A stretch of DNA of 64,000 nt. It comes from Stenotrophomonas maltophilia (GTDB lineage: Bacteria; Pseudomonadota; Gammaproteobacteria; Xanthomonadales; Xanthomonadaceae). The translations under genes and the position numbers were made by a program. Where the stretch lies: the NCBI RefSeq assembly GCF_013464485.1, contig NZ_RAUX01000034.1:1-64000 (forward strand). The letters are read 5' to 3'. Below, one piece after another: positions 42,438 to 52,657 of this stretch (position 1 is its first letter; every line of letters starts with the position of its first letter). The notes under the pieces were generated by a model. The model had not been told where the DNA came from. It did not search any database and worked only from the letters and a program-made list of their open reading frames with translations.

Positions 42438-42524
42438 TGGGGCAACGACGGCGGAATGACGGGCGATGGATCGTCGGATCAATGGGCCGATGCGACGGTG
42501 GGCTGATGGGGCGATGGGGCGATG

Positions 42525-42612
42525 GTAGAGTCGACTGTCAGTCGACTATCGCGCACAGCGCGGGGTTTTTCGCTATCTGCTCGAAGAGCAGTCGACTGAC
42601 AGTCGACTCTAC
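42525..42612. repeat. Inverted pair of SMAG repeats enclosing a hairpin
   Basis: GTAGAGTCGACTGTCAGTCG (from 42525) and its inverted copy (ending CTCTAC, 42612) flank an inner CGCGC...GCGCGGGGTTTTT hairpin with a T run. The unit may end transcription of the M28 gene. Confidence 0.8.
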
Positions 42613-42677
42613 CCCGCCGTCGTTACTGCACAGCGGCCACCGGCATTGCACCGGTGGCCGCGATCACTACAGCGCCC

Positions 42678-44012
42678 TTACTTGCGGGTGCCGTCGAGCC
42701 AGTTCGGGCCCTTGTTGGTCAGGAAGAAGATGTAGACCACCAGCGAGACCGCGATCGTCGCGGTGACGTAGATGGCGAACCAGTCCACATGGCCGGTCTT
42801 CAGTGCGCCCTGGTACAGCAGCGGGGCGGTGCCGCCGAACAGCGAATTGGCCAGCGCATAGCCCAGGCCCACGCCCAGTGCACGCACGTGGGTGGGGAAC
42901 AGCTCGGCCTTCACCACTGCGTTGATCGAGGTGTAGCCGGTGAGGATGACGAAGGCCAGTGCCAGGGTCAGGAACGCCAGCGTGGCGTCATGCTGGTGCG
43001 GCAGCTGGGTGATCAGGTACCAGCTGTACAGCACGCCACCGACACCGAAGAACACCAGCAGGGTCTTGCGGCCGATGATGTCCGACAGCCAGCCGCCGAC
43101 CGGCTGCAGCACCATCAGGAACGCCAGCACGCCCAGGTTGATCAGGGTGCCGGTCATCGGGTCGTTGCCCGCGAAGGCGCTCTGGATCATCTTCGGGCCG
43201 TTCACCGAGTAGGTGTAGAAGGCCACGGTGCCACCGGCGGTGATCAGGAAGCACAGCAGCAGCGGCCGCCACTGGTGTACGAACAGCTCGTACATCGAGC
43301 CTGACTTCTGGGCCTTGCCCTCGCGTGCGGCCTCGATCGACGACTCCGACAGCGATTCGTCCATGCCGCGGCGCAGCCAGAACACCACCACCGCGGCGAT
43401 GCCACCGATGCCGAAGGCGATGCGCCAGCCCCATTCGGAGATTTCCGGCTTGCCCCAGAAGGTCAGCATCAGCAGCAGGGTCAGCTGGGCCAGCACATGG
43501 CCGCCGACCAGGGTGACGTAGTGGAAGGAGGACAGGAAGCCGCGACGGCCCGGAATGGCGGCCTCGGACATGTAGGTGGCGCTGGCGCCATACTCGCCAC
43601 CGGTCGCGAAGCCCTGCAGCAGGCGCGCGAACAGCAGGATCACGGCGGCCCAGATACCGATGCTGGCGGCGGTGGGGGTGATTGCGATGAGGAACGAGCA
43701 CAGCGCCATCAACGTGACCGAGACGGTCAGGGCCAGGCGGCGGCCGTGGCGGTCGGCGAAGCGGCCGAAGAACCAGGCTCCGATCGGGCGCATCAGGAAC
43801 GTGGCGGCGAAGATCGCCCACACGTACATGGTGGAGTTCTTGTCGTCCGGCGAGAAGAACTGCGATTCGAAGTACACGGCGAATACCGAGTACACGTAGA
43901 CGTCATACCACTCCACCAGGTTGCCGGCGGAGCCTTTGAGGGTGTTGGAGATCGACCGCCGCAGGGCGGCGCGGTCGTTCGCGGGTACGGCAGGTTGGGA
44001 CGTGGTGCTCAT
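42678..44012 (-). CDS. MFS transporter of the metabolite:H+ symporter (KgtP-like) type
   Basis: A 444-residue inner-membrane protein with about twelve hydrophobic segments. The MHS signatures are present: NLVEWYDVYVYSVFAVYF in the first span, the loop motif GRFADRHGRRLAL, and LLQGFATGGEYGASATYMSE. The best relatives by eye are alpha-ketoglutarate permease-like symporters. The start at 44012 (MSTTSQPAV) is preferred; the frame is open 75 codons further upstream with no hydrophobic or conserved content. Confidence 0.85.
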   Translation of the reverse strand: MSTTSQPAVPANDRAALRRSISNTLKGSAGNLVEWYDVYVYSVFAVYFESQFFSPDDKNSTMYVWAIFAATFLMRPIGAWFFGRFADRHGRRLALTVSVTLMALCSFLIAITPTAASIGIWAAVILLFARLLQGFATGGEYGASATYMSEAAIPGRRGFLSSFHYVTLVGGHVLAQLTLLLMLTFWGKPEISEWGWRIAFGIGGIAAVVVFWLRRGMDESLSESSIEAAREGKAQKSGSMYELFVHQWRPLLLCFLITAGGTVAFYTYSVNGPKMIQSAFAGNDPMTGTLINLGVLAFLMVLQPVGGWLSDIIGRKTLLVFFGVGGVLYSWYLITQLPHQHDATLAFLTLALAFVILTGYTSINAVVKAELFPTHVRALGVGLGYALANSLFGGTAPLLYQGALKTGHVDWFAIYVTATIAVSLVVYIFFLTNKGPNWLDGTRK

Positions 44013-44235
44013 CTGGGTGGGAATCCTCGATGCGGCGCGTCCGTGCGCAGGGAAAACGGCGCCCAGCCTTGGGGCGGCGCGGCCGGGCAGCCCTCTTGGT
44101 ACTGCATGGGCCGTCAACACGGGGTAGCAGACCAGAGCAGGGTGCATGGATGGATGACAGCGTGCCACCGTATGGGGTCCCGGACCATACTCAAAACGTC
44201 CTAGAATCCGCCTTCCCCCGGCTCCCTGGTGTGTC

Positions 44236-45141
44236 ATGTCGGCTCCCCCCTCTTCGTCTGCGGCTGCCCCCCGGGGTGGCCTTGTCGCGCTGGCATTGCT
44301 GCTGGTCTACGTGGTCTGGGGCTCGACCTACCTGGGCATCGCCAAGGCCCTGCACGGCGGCGCGCTGCCGCTGACGATGGTCTCCGGCAGCCGCTTCATC
44401 ATTGCGGGCGGCCTGATGTTCCTGGCCTTGCGCCTGTTCTGGAAACTGCCGAACCCGACCCTGCGGCAATGGCGCAACCTGGTGGTGATGGGCGTGACCA
44501 TGCTGGTGCTGGGCAACGGCATGGTGGTGCTGGCCGAGCGCGAGGTGTCTTCGGGCCTGGCCGCGACCGCGGTGGCCTCGGTGCCGCTGTGGATGGCGCT
44601 GTTCTCGGCGCTGCGCGGGCAGCATGCCAGCCGCGGTGAGTGGCTGGGCATCACCATCGGCTTCCTCGGCGTGGTCTGGCTCAATGCCGGCAGCAGCCTG
44701 ACCGCCTCGCCAACCGGGCTGGTGCTGCTGCTGATCGCGCCGGTCGGCTGGGCCTTCGGTTCGGTGTGGTCACGCGGGCTGGACCTGCCGGGCCCATTCA
44801 TGACGGCTGCCGGGCAGATGATCTGTGGCGGCGTGCTGCTGGTGCTGATCGGCCTGGCGGTCGGTGAGCGCCCCACCACGCTGCCCGATACCAGCGGCCT
44901 GCTGGCGATGGCTTACCTGTGCGTGTTCGGCTCCATCGTCGCGTTCACCGCCTATGTCTGGTTGCTGCAGAACGTGCGCCCCGCGCTGGCCGGCAGCTAT
45001 GCGTACGTCAATCCGGTCATTGCGGTGCTGCTGGGTGCGCTGCTCAACAGTGAGCGTTTCGGCTGGCGCGACCTGCTGGCGATGGCGGTGATTCTTCTGG
45101 GCGTGGTGGTATTGACGATGGCAAGGACACGAAAGCAATGA
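44236..45141 (+). CDS. EamA/DMT family exporter (YedA-like)
   Basis: A 301-residue inner-membrane transporter with ten hydrophobic segments in two EamA repeats. The opening VYVVWGSTYLGIAKAL and the mid-protein EREVSSGLAATAVASVPLW match drug/metabolite exporters of the YedA group. The stop codon overlaps the start of the next EamA gene (ATGA), so two DMT proteins are made from one message. The substrate is unknown. Confidence 0.87.
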   Translation: MSAPPSSSAAAPRGGLVALALLLVYVVWGSTYLGIAKALHGGALPLTMVSGSRFIIAGGLMFLALRLFWKLPNPTLRQWRNLVVMGVTMLVLGNGMVVLAEREVSSGLAATAVASVPLWMALFSALRGQHASRGEWLGITIGFLGVVWLNAGSSLTASPTGLVLLLIAPVGWAFGSVWSRGLDLPGPFMTAAGQMICGGVLLVLIGLAVGERPTTLPDTSGLLAMAYLCVFGSIVAFTAYVWLLQNVRPALAGSYAYVNPVIAVLLGALLNSERFGWRDLLAMAVILLGVVVLTMARTRKQ

Positions 45142-46031
45142 GCATGGACGAGAAAGAGCAACGCCGGGGCCTGCTGGTCACTGCGTCCACCTTCGTGATC
45201 TGGGGCCTGGTGCCGGTGTACTGGCACCTGCTCAACGAGGTGCCCTCGTTCCAGATCATCGCCCACCGCATCATCTGGAGCACGGTGCTGGTGCTGGGCT
45301 GGCTGCTGCTCAGTTCGCGCCTGGGCTGGTGGCAGAAGATCGCCGCGCAACCGCGCGCACTGCCGATCCTGCTGGTATCGAGCCTGACCATCGCGTTCAA
45401 CTGGGGACTGTACATCTGGGCGGTCAACGCTGGCCACGTCATCGAAACCAGCCTGGGCTATTTCATCAATCCGCTGGTGAACGTACTGCTGGGCGTGCTG
45501 GTGCTGAAGGAGCGGCTGCGCCGTCTGCAGTGGGTGGCGGTGGCGATGGCGGCGGTGGGCGTGGCCTGGTTGACCATCGACGCCGGCACGCCGCCGTGGA
45601 TCGCGCTGGGCCTGGCCTGTTCGTTCGGCCTGTATGGCCTGCTGCGCAAGCTGGTCTCGGTCGATCCGGTGGCCGGCCTGGGCGTGGAGAGCCTGTACCT
45701 GTTCCTGCCAGCGCTGGCGTTCGCGATCTGGGCCGAGAACGGCCATGGCGGTGCCTTCCTGCATGGCTGGGGCTGGCGCAATGACCTGCTGCTGATCTTC
45801 GGCGGCGTGGTGACGGCCGTGCCGCTGATCGGCTTCGCCTACGGTGTGAAGCGCATTCCGCTGTCGCTGGTTGGCATCCTGCAGTACATCGCGCCGAGCC
45901 TGCAGCTGTTGCTGGGTGTGTTCTTCTTCCACGAGGCATTCGACACCGCGAAGGCGATCGGCTTCGCGGCGATCTGGGCCGGCCTGATCCTGTTCGTCGG
46001 CGACAATATCCGCACGATGCGCAAGCGCTGA
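45138..46031 (+). CDS. rarD: EamA family transporter RarD
   Basis: A 297-residue protein with ten hydrophobic segments. The RarD signatures are clear: GLLVTASTFVIWGLVPVYWH, QIIAHRIIWS, NWGLYIWAVNAGHVIETSLG and YFINPLVNVLLGV. RarD proteins are often annotated as chloramphenicol-sensitive proteins; the true substrate is unclear. It is coupled to the upstream EamA gene by a 4-base overlap and followed by a convergent terminator. Confidence 0.92.
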   Translation: MSMDEKEQRRGLLVTASTFVIWGLVPVYWHLLNEVPSFQIIAHRIIWSTVLVLGWLLLSSRLGWWQKIAAQPRALPILLVSSLTIAFNWGLYIWAVNAGHVIETSLGYFINPLVNVLLGVLVLKERLRRLQWVAVAMAAVGVAWLTIDAGTPPWIALGLACSFGLYGLLRKLVSVDPVAGLGVESLYLFLPALAFAIWAENGHGGAFLHGWGWRNDLLLIFGGVVTAVPLIGFAYGVKRIPLSLVGILQYIAPSLQLLLGVFFFHEAFDTAKAIGFAAIWAGLILFVGDNIRTMRKR

Positions 46032-46060
46032 CGGCGAAGGGATCCGACCCCGCTTCTCCA

Positions 46061-46090
46061 AAAAAGAACGGCGCCCCGAGGGGCGCCGTT
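46061..46090 (-). terminator. Terminator of the TonB-dependent receptor gene
   Basis: An 11-bp stem (46067-46077 with 46080-46090) carries a run of U on the minus-strand transcript. It may also end rarD transcripts from the other side. Confidence 0.75.
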
Positions 46091-46146
46091 CTGCTTCCAT
46101 CCAAGGCCAGGAGAGAGTTGGCCGGGGCGGGAACGCGGTTGCAGGC

Positions 46147-49005
46147 TTAGAAGCGCTGCTGGTACTTCATGTACATGAAACGACCGATGTCGAAGCCACC
46201 GTAGTAGGTGAAGCTGCTGTTCGGCTGGCTGTACATGATTGGACCCTGGTGATCGAAGACGTTGTTCACGCCCAGCGACACGGTGCCGTCCCACGGCAGG
46301 CTGTAACGCACCTGCAGGTCGTGGAAGGTGTTGGAGCCCACCTTGCGGCTCGGCTGCGCATCGGTGTACGGCGAGGCGAAGCCGGCCATGTTGCAGTCCG
46401 GGCCACCGGCCAGGTCATACGAGCAGGCTTCCTTCATGCCCGAGTAGTAGCGGGCGGTCCAGCCGATGCCCAAATCGCCGTACTGCCAATCCAGGTTGAA
46501 GGTCGAACGCACGCGGAAGTTGCCCTGCCAGCCGGTCTTCTGCTCCACCGGCGTGGTGGCGGCGCTGTCGTTGCGCTGCTCCAGATAGTCGGTGTAGGTG
46601 GTGTTCCAGTTGATGGCGAACTTGCCGTACGCGGTTTCCGGCAGGCGGTAACGCACACCGATGTCATAGCCGGCGGTTTCGCGATAGCCAGCGTTGACCA
46701 GCGAACGATCCAGTGCCGAGACCTGGCCACGGGTGGCCGCAGCGGTGGAACGGGTGAAGCGACCGCAGGCCGAATCCACACCCTGCACGTAGCACTGGTT
46801 GAGGATGTCGGTGGCCGACTCGCCGACGATGGCGTTGTTGATGCGGATCTTCCACCAGTCCAGGCTGACGTCCAGGCCCTGCACGAATTCCGGGCTGTAG
46901 ACCAGGCCGACGGTCCAGGTCTTGGCGGTTTCCGGCTTCAGTTCCGGGTTGGAACCCGAGTTGAAATCGGAGGTGGCCTGCTGGCCCGGGCGGTTGGCAA
47001 GGTTGCCGTCCGCACCGGTCTGCTGACGGAAGTTGGCGGGCACATTCAGCGCCTTGCAGCGTGCTGCCACGGTCGGGCTGCTGGCCGCGATGCCGAACTT
47101 CGTATCGCACGGATCGGTGAACGAATCGCGGCTGGACACGGCGCCGCCGTAGAGATCGTCCACGGTGGGTGCACGGAAGCCGGTACCGTAGGTCGCGCGC
47201 ACCAGCAGGCTGTCGATCGGCTTCCACTTCAGGCCGAACTTGCTGTTGGTGGTCGAACCGAAGGTGTTGTAGTCGGTGTAACGGCCGGCCAGGTCCAGCG
47301 ACAGTTCACGCGCGAATGGCATGTCGGCCAGCAGCGGCACCTGCATTTCCAGGTAGACCTCGTTGAGCGAGTAATCGCCACGGGTCGGCTGGCCGGTGGT
47401 GCCGGCGATCTGGCCCTTCTGCACCATCAGGTCCGGGGTGTAGCTGGCCTCTTCGCTGCGGTGCTCGAAGCCCATCGCACCCATGATGTCACCGGCCGGC
47501 AGGGTGAACAGCGAGCCGGAGATGTTGGCGCTGGCGACCTTGGTGGTGCTCTCCATCTTGTCGACGAAGCGGGTGAACAGGTAGTCCTGCACGTCCTGGT
47601 TGCTCAGCGAGCCAGGGCCCGCATAGCCCATGGGTGCGGCCGGGTTCCACGGCACGCAGCCGGCGATCACCGCACCCGGGGTGCCGCATCGGGCCACGGT
47701 GCCATCCATGAAGGACGGGCCGACCGCCAGGTCGACGTGCGGCTGGTACATGCTGCCGGTACCGATGCGCTCGCCTTCATTGCGGTTGTACATGTAGCTG
47801 ACGTTCCAGTCCCAGTAACGCGAACCGGTTTCGAAGCTGCCTTCCAGGCCGATGCTGGCGCGCTTGGTGTCCAGGTTGTTCTCGGTGCTGCGCGGCAGTT
47901 CTTCAGTGCGGTGCGAGAACAGGACGTCCTGGCCCCACTTGTTGAAGGTGCTGTCCTTGGACAGGGCAGCACGGGTGCCATTGCGGGCCTGTGCGGCCGA
48001 TACCGAGTACGGGTAGCCGGCCAGGTGCTTGGTCGACTCGCGCTTGCTGTACAGCGCGTCGGCCACGATGCGCAGGTTGTCGGTGATCGAGAAACCACCG
48101 TTGGCGAACACCGAGGTGCGCTCCAGACCACTCAGCAGGCTCATGTTGGTCTTGGCGTTGGCACCATCAGCCGGGTCCGGGGTATGGAAGTTGCCAGCCT
48201 GGCTCGGATCACCGCCCGGGCCCACGGTCAGCGGCTTGCCGCCGACGGTGACGGTGCCCCATTGGGTGGTCGGGCTCAGCGCGTCGACGTCGTCGGCGTG
48301 GCGCGGGCCACCCGGGTAACGGCTGAACTCGCGCTCGCTGCCGAGGATCTCGTCTTCCTTGGTGCGCTCTGCGCCGACGCTGAACCAGCCGCGATCGAAG
48401 GTCTTGCCGAAGGTGGCGCTGTAGGAGCGCTTCTGGCCGTCGCCTTCACCGTACTGGCCGACGTAGACGCTGGCTTCGCCACCGTCGAAGTTCTTGCGGG
48501 TGATGATGTTGACCACACCGGCGATGGCGTCCGAGCCGTACAGCGCGGATGCACCGTCGGTCAGCACTTCAACGCGCTCGACAATCGCCGAGGGAATCGA
48601 AGCCAGGTCGGAGTAGCCACCGGCGCTGACACCCATGCGGCGGCCGTCGATCAGCACCAGACTGCGTTCCGGGCCGAGGTTGCGCAGGCTGACGTAGGTG
48701 CCGCCGAAGTCGCGCGAAGAACTCAGCGACGACGAGCGGCTCAGGCTCGGAGCACCGGCGGCGGTGACGTCCTGCAGGATGTCGGCGACGTTGATGTAGC
48801 CCTTCTTCTCGATCTCGGCGCGGCTGAGCGCGACCACCGGCTGTGCGGTTTCGACACTGGCCTGGCGGATGCGCGAGCCGGTGATTTCGATGCGGTCGAG
48901 GTTGGTCGGGGTATCGCCGGCGCTCTGTGCGAAGGCGGGGGTGGTGCAGCTGGCGGCCAGCGCGATGACGATCGCGTTGCGCAGCGGATTGGTTCTCAGG
49001 GACAT
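46147..49005 (-). CDS. TonB-dependent outer-membrane receptor
   Basis: A 952-residue protein. A signal peptide (RNAIVIALAASCTTPAFAQ) precedes the plug domain at about residues 40-170 (LDRIEITGSRIRQ, QPVVALSRAEIEKKGYINVA and VEVLTDGASALYGSDAIAGV). A 22-strand barrel follows and ends in the membrane-insertion motif MKYQQRF with terminal Phe. The plug sequence resembles the large Xanthomonad receptors of the TonB-dependent/OAR type that take up sugars, peptides or siderophores; no substrate gene is next to it. The start at 49005 is preferred for the signal peptide. Confidence 0.92.
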   Translation of the reverse strand: MSLRTNPLRNAIVIALAASCTTPAFAQSAGDTPTNLDRIEITGSRIRQASVETAQPVVALSRAEIEKKGYINVADILQDVTAAGAPSLSRSSSLSSSRDFGGTYVSLRNLGPERSLVLIDGRRMGVSAGGYSDLASIPSAIVERVEVLTDGASALYGSDAIAGVVNIITRKNFDGGEASVYVGQYGEGDGQKRSYSATFGKTFDRGWFSVGAERTKEDEILGSEREFSRYPGGPRHADDVDALSPTTQWGTVTVGGKPLTVGPGGDPSQAGNFHTPDPADGANAKTNMSLLSGLERTSVFANGGFSITDNLRIVADALYSKRESTKHLAGYPYSVSAAQARNGTRAALSKDSTFNKWGQDVLFSHRTEELPRSTENNLDTKRASIGLEGSFETGSRYWDWNVSYMYNRNEGERIGTGSMYQPHVDLAVGPSFMDGTVARCGTPGAVIAGCVPWNPAAPMGYAGPGSLSNQDVQDYLFTRFVDKMESTTKVASANISGSLFTLPAGDIMGAMGFEHRSEEASYTPDLMVQKGQIAGTTGQPTRGDYSLNEVYLEMQVPLLADMPFARELSLDLAGRYTDYNTFGSTTNSKFGLKWKPIDSLLVRATYGTGFRAPTVDDLYGGAVSSRDSFTDPCDTKFGIAASSPTVAARCKALNVPANFRQQTGADGNLANRPGQQATSDFNSGSNPELKPETAKTWTVGLVYSPEFVQGLDVSLDWWKIRINNAIVGESATDILNQCYVQGVDSACGRFTRSTAAATRGQVSALDRSLVNAGYRETAGYDIGVRYRLPETAYGKFAINWNTTYTDYLEQRNDSAATTPVEQKTGWQGNFRVRSTFNLDWQYGDLGIGWTARYYSGMKEACSYDLAGGPDCNMAGFASPYTDAQPSRKVGSNTFHDLQVRYSLPWDGTVSLGVNNVFDHQGPIMYSQPNSSFTYYGGFDIGRFMYMKYQQRF

Positions 49006-49026
49006 CCGTGAAATCTCGTGTTTCAG

Positions 49027-49054
49027 AAAAAACAGGCGCCCGTTCTGTGGGCGC
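49027..49054 (-). promoter_or_regulatory. Attenuator-like hairpin in the receptor leader
   Basis: On the minus strand, GCGCCC and GGGCGC (7-base loop) form a stem followed by CTG and six T, only 21 bases before the receptor start codon. This is the form of an intrinsic terminator or attenuator placed in the 5' leader. Confidence 0.45.
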
Positions 49055-49267
49055 GTGGGGTGCTGCAAACCAACGTGGGGGCGCGATTCTAGAATGTTTC
49101 CATTCGTAACTGTTTGTCGCCATGCTGCTGAATGAGCGCGAACATGAATCGCAACCAACAATCCACAGATGCGATGTGCGCGACGTCACGCGCGTTGCGT
49201 TTGCGTTGGGCAGAGGCATCGATAGCGGCGGATTTCCGGCGATCTGTAGCAGCGCGTGTGCGCAGGC

Positions 49268-49330
49268 ATCCATCCACGCCATGCGTGGATGGCGTGCAAA
49301 AGAAAAGGGACGGAGCCTTCGCTCCGTCCC
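49268..49330 (-). terminator. Terminator of the ABC exporter operon plus SMAG-like palindrome
   Basis: GGGACGGAGC (49307-49316) and GCTCCGTCCC (49321-49330) form a 10-bp stem with four U on the minus strand, 35 bases after the last exporter gene. Beside it lies a palindrome (CATCCACGC-CAT-GCGTGGATG, around 49270-49290) with a GTAG further left. The rest of the gap 49006-49364 holds the receptor promoter and nothing else I can name. Confidence 0.7.
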
Positions 49331-49364
49331 CCTGCATAACGTCCATTCAATCCGTGCGTGATGC

Positions 49365-50681
49365 TCAGGTTTCGCGCAACGCCGTGGTGATCGGCAAACG
49401 GGCCGCGCGCAGCGCCGGGAACAGGCCGCCGACCAGGCCGATGCCCAGTGCCCATTTCAAGCCGGTCCACAGCAGTTCCGGCGACACATGGAACTTGAAC
49501 ACCACCGCGCTGAAGTTGCTGCCGATGGTGGACACGCTGTAGCCGTTGAACAGCAGCCACGCCACCGCGCAGCCGAGCAGGCCGCCGAGTAGTGCCAGCA
49601 GCATCGTCTCGAGCATCACCGCGGTCACCACCGGCAGGCCGCGGAAACCGATCGCGCGCATGGTGGCGATCTCACGTGCCCGCGTGGCCACCGCCGCATA
49701 CATGGTGTTGAGTGCGCCGAACACCGCGCCCACCGCCATGATCGTGCCGATCACCTTGCCAAGGATGTCGATCAGCTTGGTCAGGCCACCGCCCTGCTTG
49801 CTGTAGTAGACGCGGGTGGTTTCCACGTCCAGCTTCAGGCGCGGGTCGGCGGCGACAGCAGCCTTGAACTGCTCGAAGCCGGCCTTGCCGTCGGTGCGCA
49901 CGCTGATCGACTGCCAGGCACTGCGCTGATAGGTGGTGGCCAGCGTGTCGGCGTCGGTCCACAGTTCCGAATCATGCGCATCGCCGGTGGCAAAGATGCC
50001 CACGACCGTCCAGGTCTGGTTGCCCAGGGTGAGCGTTTTGCCGACATCCATATCGCGGAACTGGCTTCTGGCACCCTGGCCGACCACGATCTCGCGCAGC
50101 CCGGCGGCGAACTTTCGGCCTTCGACGATCTTGACCTTGTCATGCACGGCCCACGCCTGCGGGCCGACGCCGCGGAACTGCGCGTTGACGTCGGTGCCAT
50201 CGGCCTTGGATACCAGATTGACCACCTGCGAGAGTTCCGGCGACAGCAGCGGTCGACCCTGCGCATCGCGGGTGATGCCGGGCAGAGTGGACAGCGTAGG
50301 CACCTGCTCGCGGGTGATGACCGAGTTGGTCTCGGCCTGCGAGCCGCCGCGCAGCACGATGGCGGTGGTGTCATCGCCGGTGTTGTTGAGCGTCGCCTGG
50401 AAGCCTTCGCCCATCGCCAGCATCGCCACCAGCACGCCGACCACGCCGGCGATGCCGACCACGATCACCGAGGAGGCGCCCCAGCGCTGCGGCAGGCTGG
50501 CCACACCGATGCGGGTAGCGGCCAGCGCCAGCCGCCCGCCCCGGGTCAGCAGCAGCCACAGCGCTACCAGCACGGCCACGGCCAGCACGCCGATCCAGGG
50601 AAGGCTGATCCACAGCACCAGGCCGATCACCAGCAGCAGCACGGTCAACGCGTTGCCGGCCCACTTCTTGAACTTGTTCAT
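49365..50681 (-). CDS. ABC exporter permease 2 (MacB/FtsX type)
   Basis: A 438-residue permease with two N-terminal hydrophobic segments (about 10-45), a further span near 75-95, a large periplasmic domain and three spans in the last 130 residues with the FtsX pattern (FGALNTMYAAVATRAREIATMRAIGF). It lies 12 bases after permease 1, and together they would form the heterodimeric channel of a tripartite exporter. The C-terminus (LRAARLPITTALRE) is typical. Confidence 0.88.
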   Translation of the reverse strand: MNKFKKWAGNALTVLLLVIGLVLWISLPWIGVLAVAVLVALWLLLTRGGRLALAATRIGVASLPQRWGASSVIVVGIAGVVGVLVAMLAMGEGFQATLNNTGDDTTAIVLRGGSQAETNSVITREQVPTLSTLPGITRDAQGRPLLSPELSQVVNLVSKADGTDVNAQFRGVGPQAWAVHDKVKIVEGRKFAAGLREIVVGQGARSQFRDMDVGKTLTLGNQTWTVVGIFATGDAHDSELWTDADTLATTYQRSAWQSISVRTDGKAGFEQFKAAVAADPRLKLDVETTRVYYSKQGGGLTKLIDILGKVIGTIMAVGAVFGALNTMYAAVATRAREIATMRAIGFRGLPVVTAVMLETMLLALLGGLLGCAVAWLLFNGYSVSTIGSNFSAVVFKFHVSPELLWTGLKWALGIGLVGGLFPALRAARLPITTALRET

Positions 50682-50693
50682 CTGCAGTTCTCC

Positions 50694-51851
50694 TCAGCGG
50701 CCGGCCAGTGCGTCGACGATCTTCAGGCGCTTGGCACGCAGCGCCGGCAGCAGGCCGACGATGATGCCGATCACCGCGATCAGGCCCAGCCCCATCAGCC
50801 AGGTCGGGGTCGGCACGTGTGGTGGCAGCATGCCCATGCTCTTCGGGCTGATCGCCGGCAGGATCAGTGCGGCCAGGCCCATGCCGATCAGGCCACCCAG
50901 GCCGATCAGCAGCACCGACTCCACCATCACCAGGGTCAGCACGGTGCTGTCCTTGAAACCGAGCGTCTTCAGCGTGGCCAGCTCTGGAACCCGCTCGCGC
51001 ACGGCCTGCGCCATGGTGTTGCCGGTCAACAGCAGCAGGGTGAAGAACACTGCGCCCATGATCGAGGTGACGATCATGCCGATGTCCGCGAACTGCTTGA
51101 CGAAGGCCTGCTGGAACGCCGATTCGGTCTGGGTCTTGGTCTCGTGGTCGGAGTTGGCCGAGATCGCGTCGATCGCCTGTGCCACCCGCGACGACTGGTC
51201 CGGATTGTCCAGCGTCACCGTGTACCAGCTCACCTGGTTCTTGATGTAGTCGTTGGATTCATCGAAGTATTTCCAGTTCATCATCAACTGGCGTTCTTCG
51301 TTGGCGGCCAGCGCACGGTCCTTTGAACGGTAGATGCCCTTCAGCTCCAGCGGCCAGTCGTTGCTGCCGCCGCGCGGGAAGATCGTTGCCTGCAGCGGGA
51401 TGGTGTCGCCGATCTTCCAGCCGAACTGCTTGGCCAGGGTTTCGCCGACGATGGCGCCGGTGCGGGTCTGCTTCCAGTCTTCCAGCTGCGCCGGATCGAT
51501 CTGCAGTTCGCGGTAGACGTCGAAGTAATTGGGCGAGACCGAGAAGTTCGGGAAGAAGTTCTTCGGGTCCTGATAGATGCCACCGAACCACATGCCGTAG
51601 GCCACGTCGCGCACGCCGGCCACCTGGCGGATCTGGGTTTCCAGGCGGATCGGCAGCGACTGGGTGATCGACAGCCGCGAGGCCACCACCAGGCGATTGG
51701 CGCCTTCCACGCTGCCACCGGAGGCGAACGCCACCCGCACCGAATCGAGCATGCCAAACAGCAGGAACGCGGCCACCACCGACAGCAGGGTCAGCAGAGT
51801 GCGGGTGCGGCTGCGGAACAGCTGCGCCCACACCAACGAGAAATATTTCAT
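50694..51851 (-). CDS. ABC exporter permease 1 (MacB/FtsX type)
   Basis: A 385-residue permease. One N-terminal span (residues 18-38) precedes a periplasmic MacB-PCD-like domain. Three C-terminal spans follow with TGNTMAQAVRERVPELATLKTLGF, the FtsX signature, and it ends in LRAKRLKIVDALAGR. It is paired with permease 2 and the ATPase directly upstream (14-base gap). The start at 51851 follows GGAGGG. Confidence 0.88.
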   Translation of the reverse strand: MKYFSLVWAQLFRSRTRTLLTLLSVVAAFLLFGMLDSVRVAFASGGSVEGANRLVVASRLSITQSLPIRLETQIRQVAGVRDVAYGMWFGGIYQDPKNFFPNFSVSPNYFDVYRELQIDPAQLEDWKQTRTGAIVGETLAKQFGWKIGDTIPLQATIFPRGGSNDWPLELKGIYRSKDRALAANEERQLMMNWKYFDESNDYIKNQVSWYTVTLDNPDQSSRVAQAIDAISANSDHETKTQTESAFQQAFVKQFADIGMIVTSIMGAVFFTLLLLTGNTMAQAVRERVPELATLKTLGFKDSTVLTLVMVESVLLIGLGGLIGMGLAALILPAISPKSMGMLPPHVPTPTWLMGLGLIAVIGIIVGLLPALRAKRLKIVDALAGR

Positions 51852-51865
51852 CGCCGTGCCCTCCG

Positions 51866-52555
<690 letters not shown>

Positions 52556-52657
52556 GGGTGGTTCTCCACGGAAGGCGGGAAACGGGGCAATGCGCCCGCG
52601 GCGGCCGCGGGCGTGCGTCGAGCGGTGCTGCCGGCGGCGCCCGCGGGCGCCAGGCCG

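Noticed and set aside
46249-49011. A 920-codon plus-strand frame opposite the TonB receptor
   Set aside because: Shadow of the receptor gene; no domain and an unnatural Gly/Ala/His/Gln composition.
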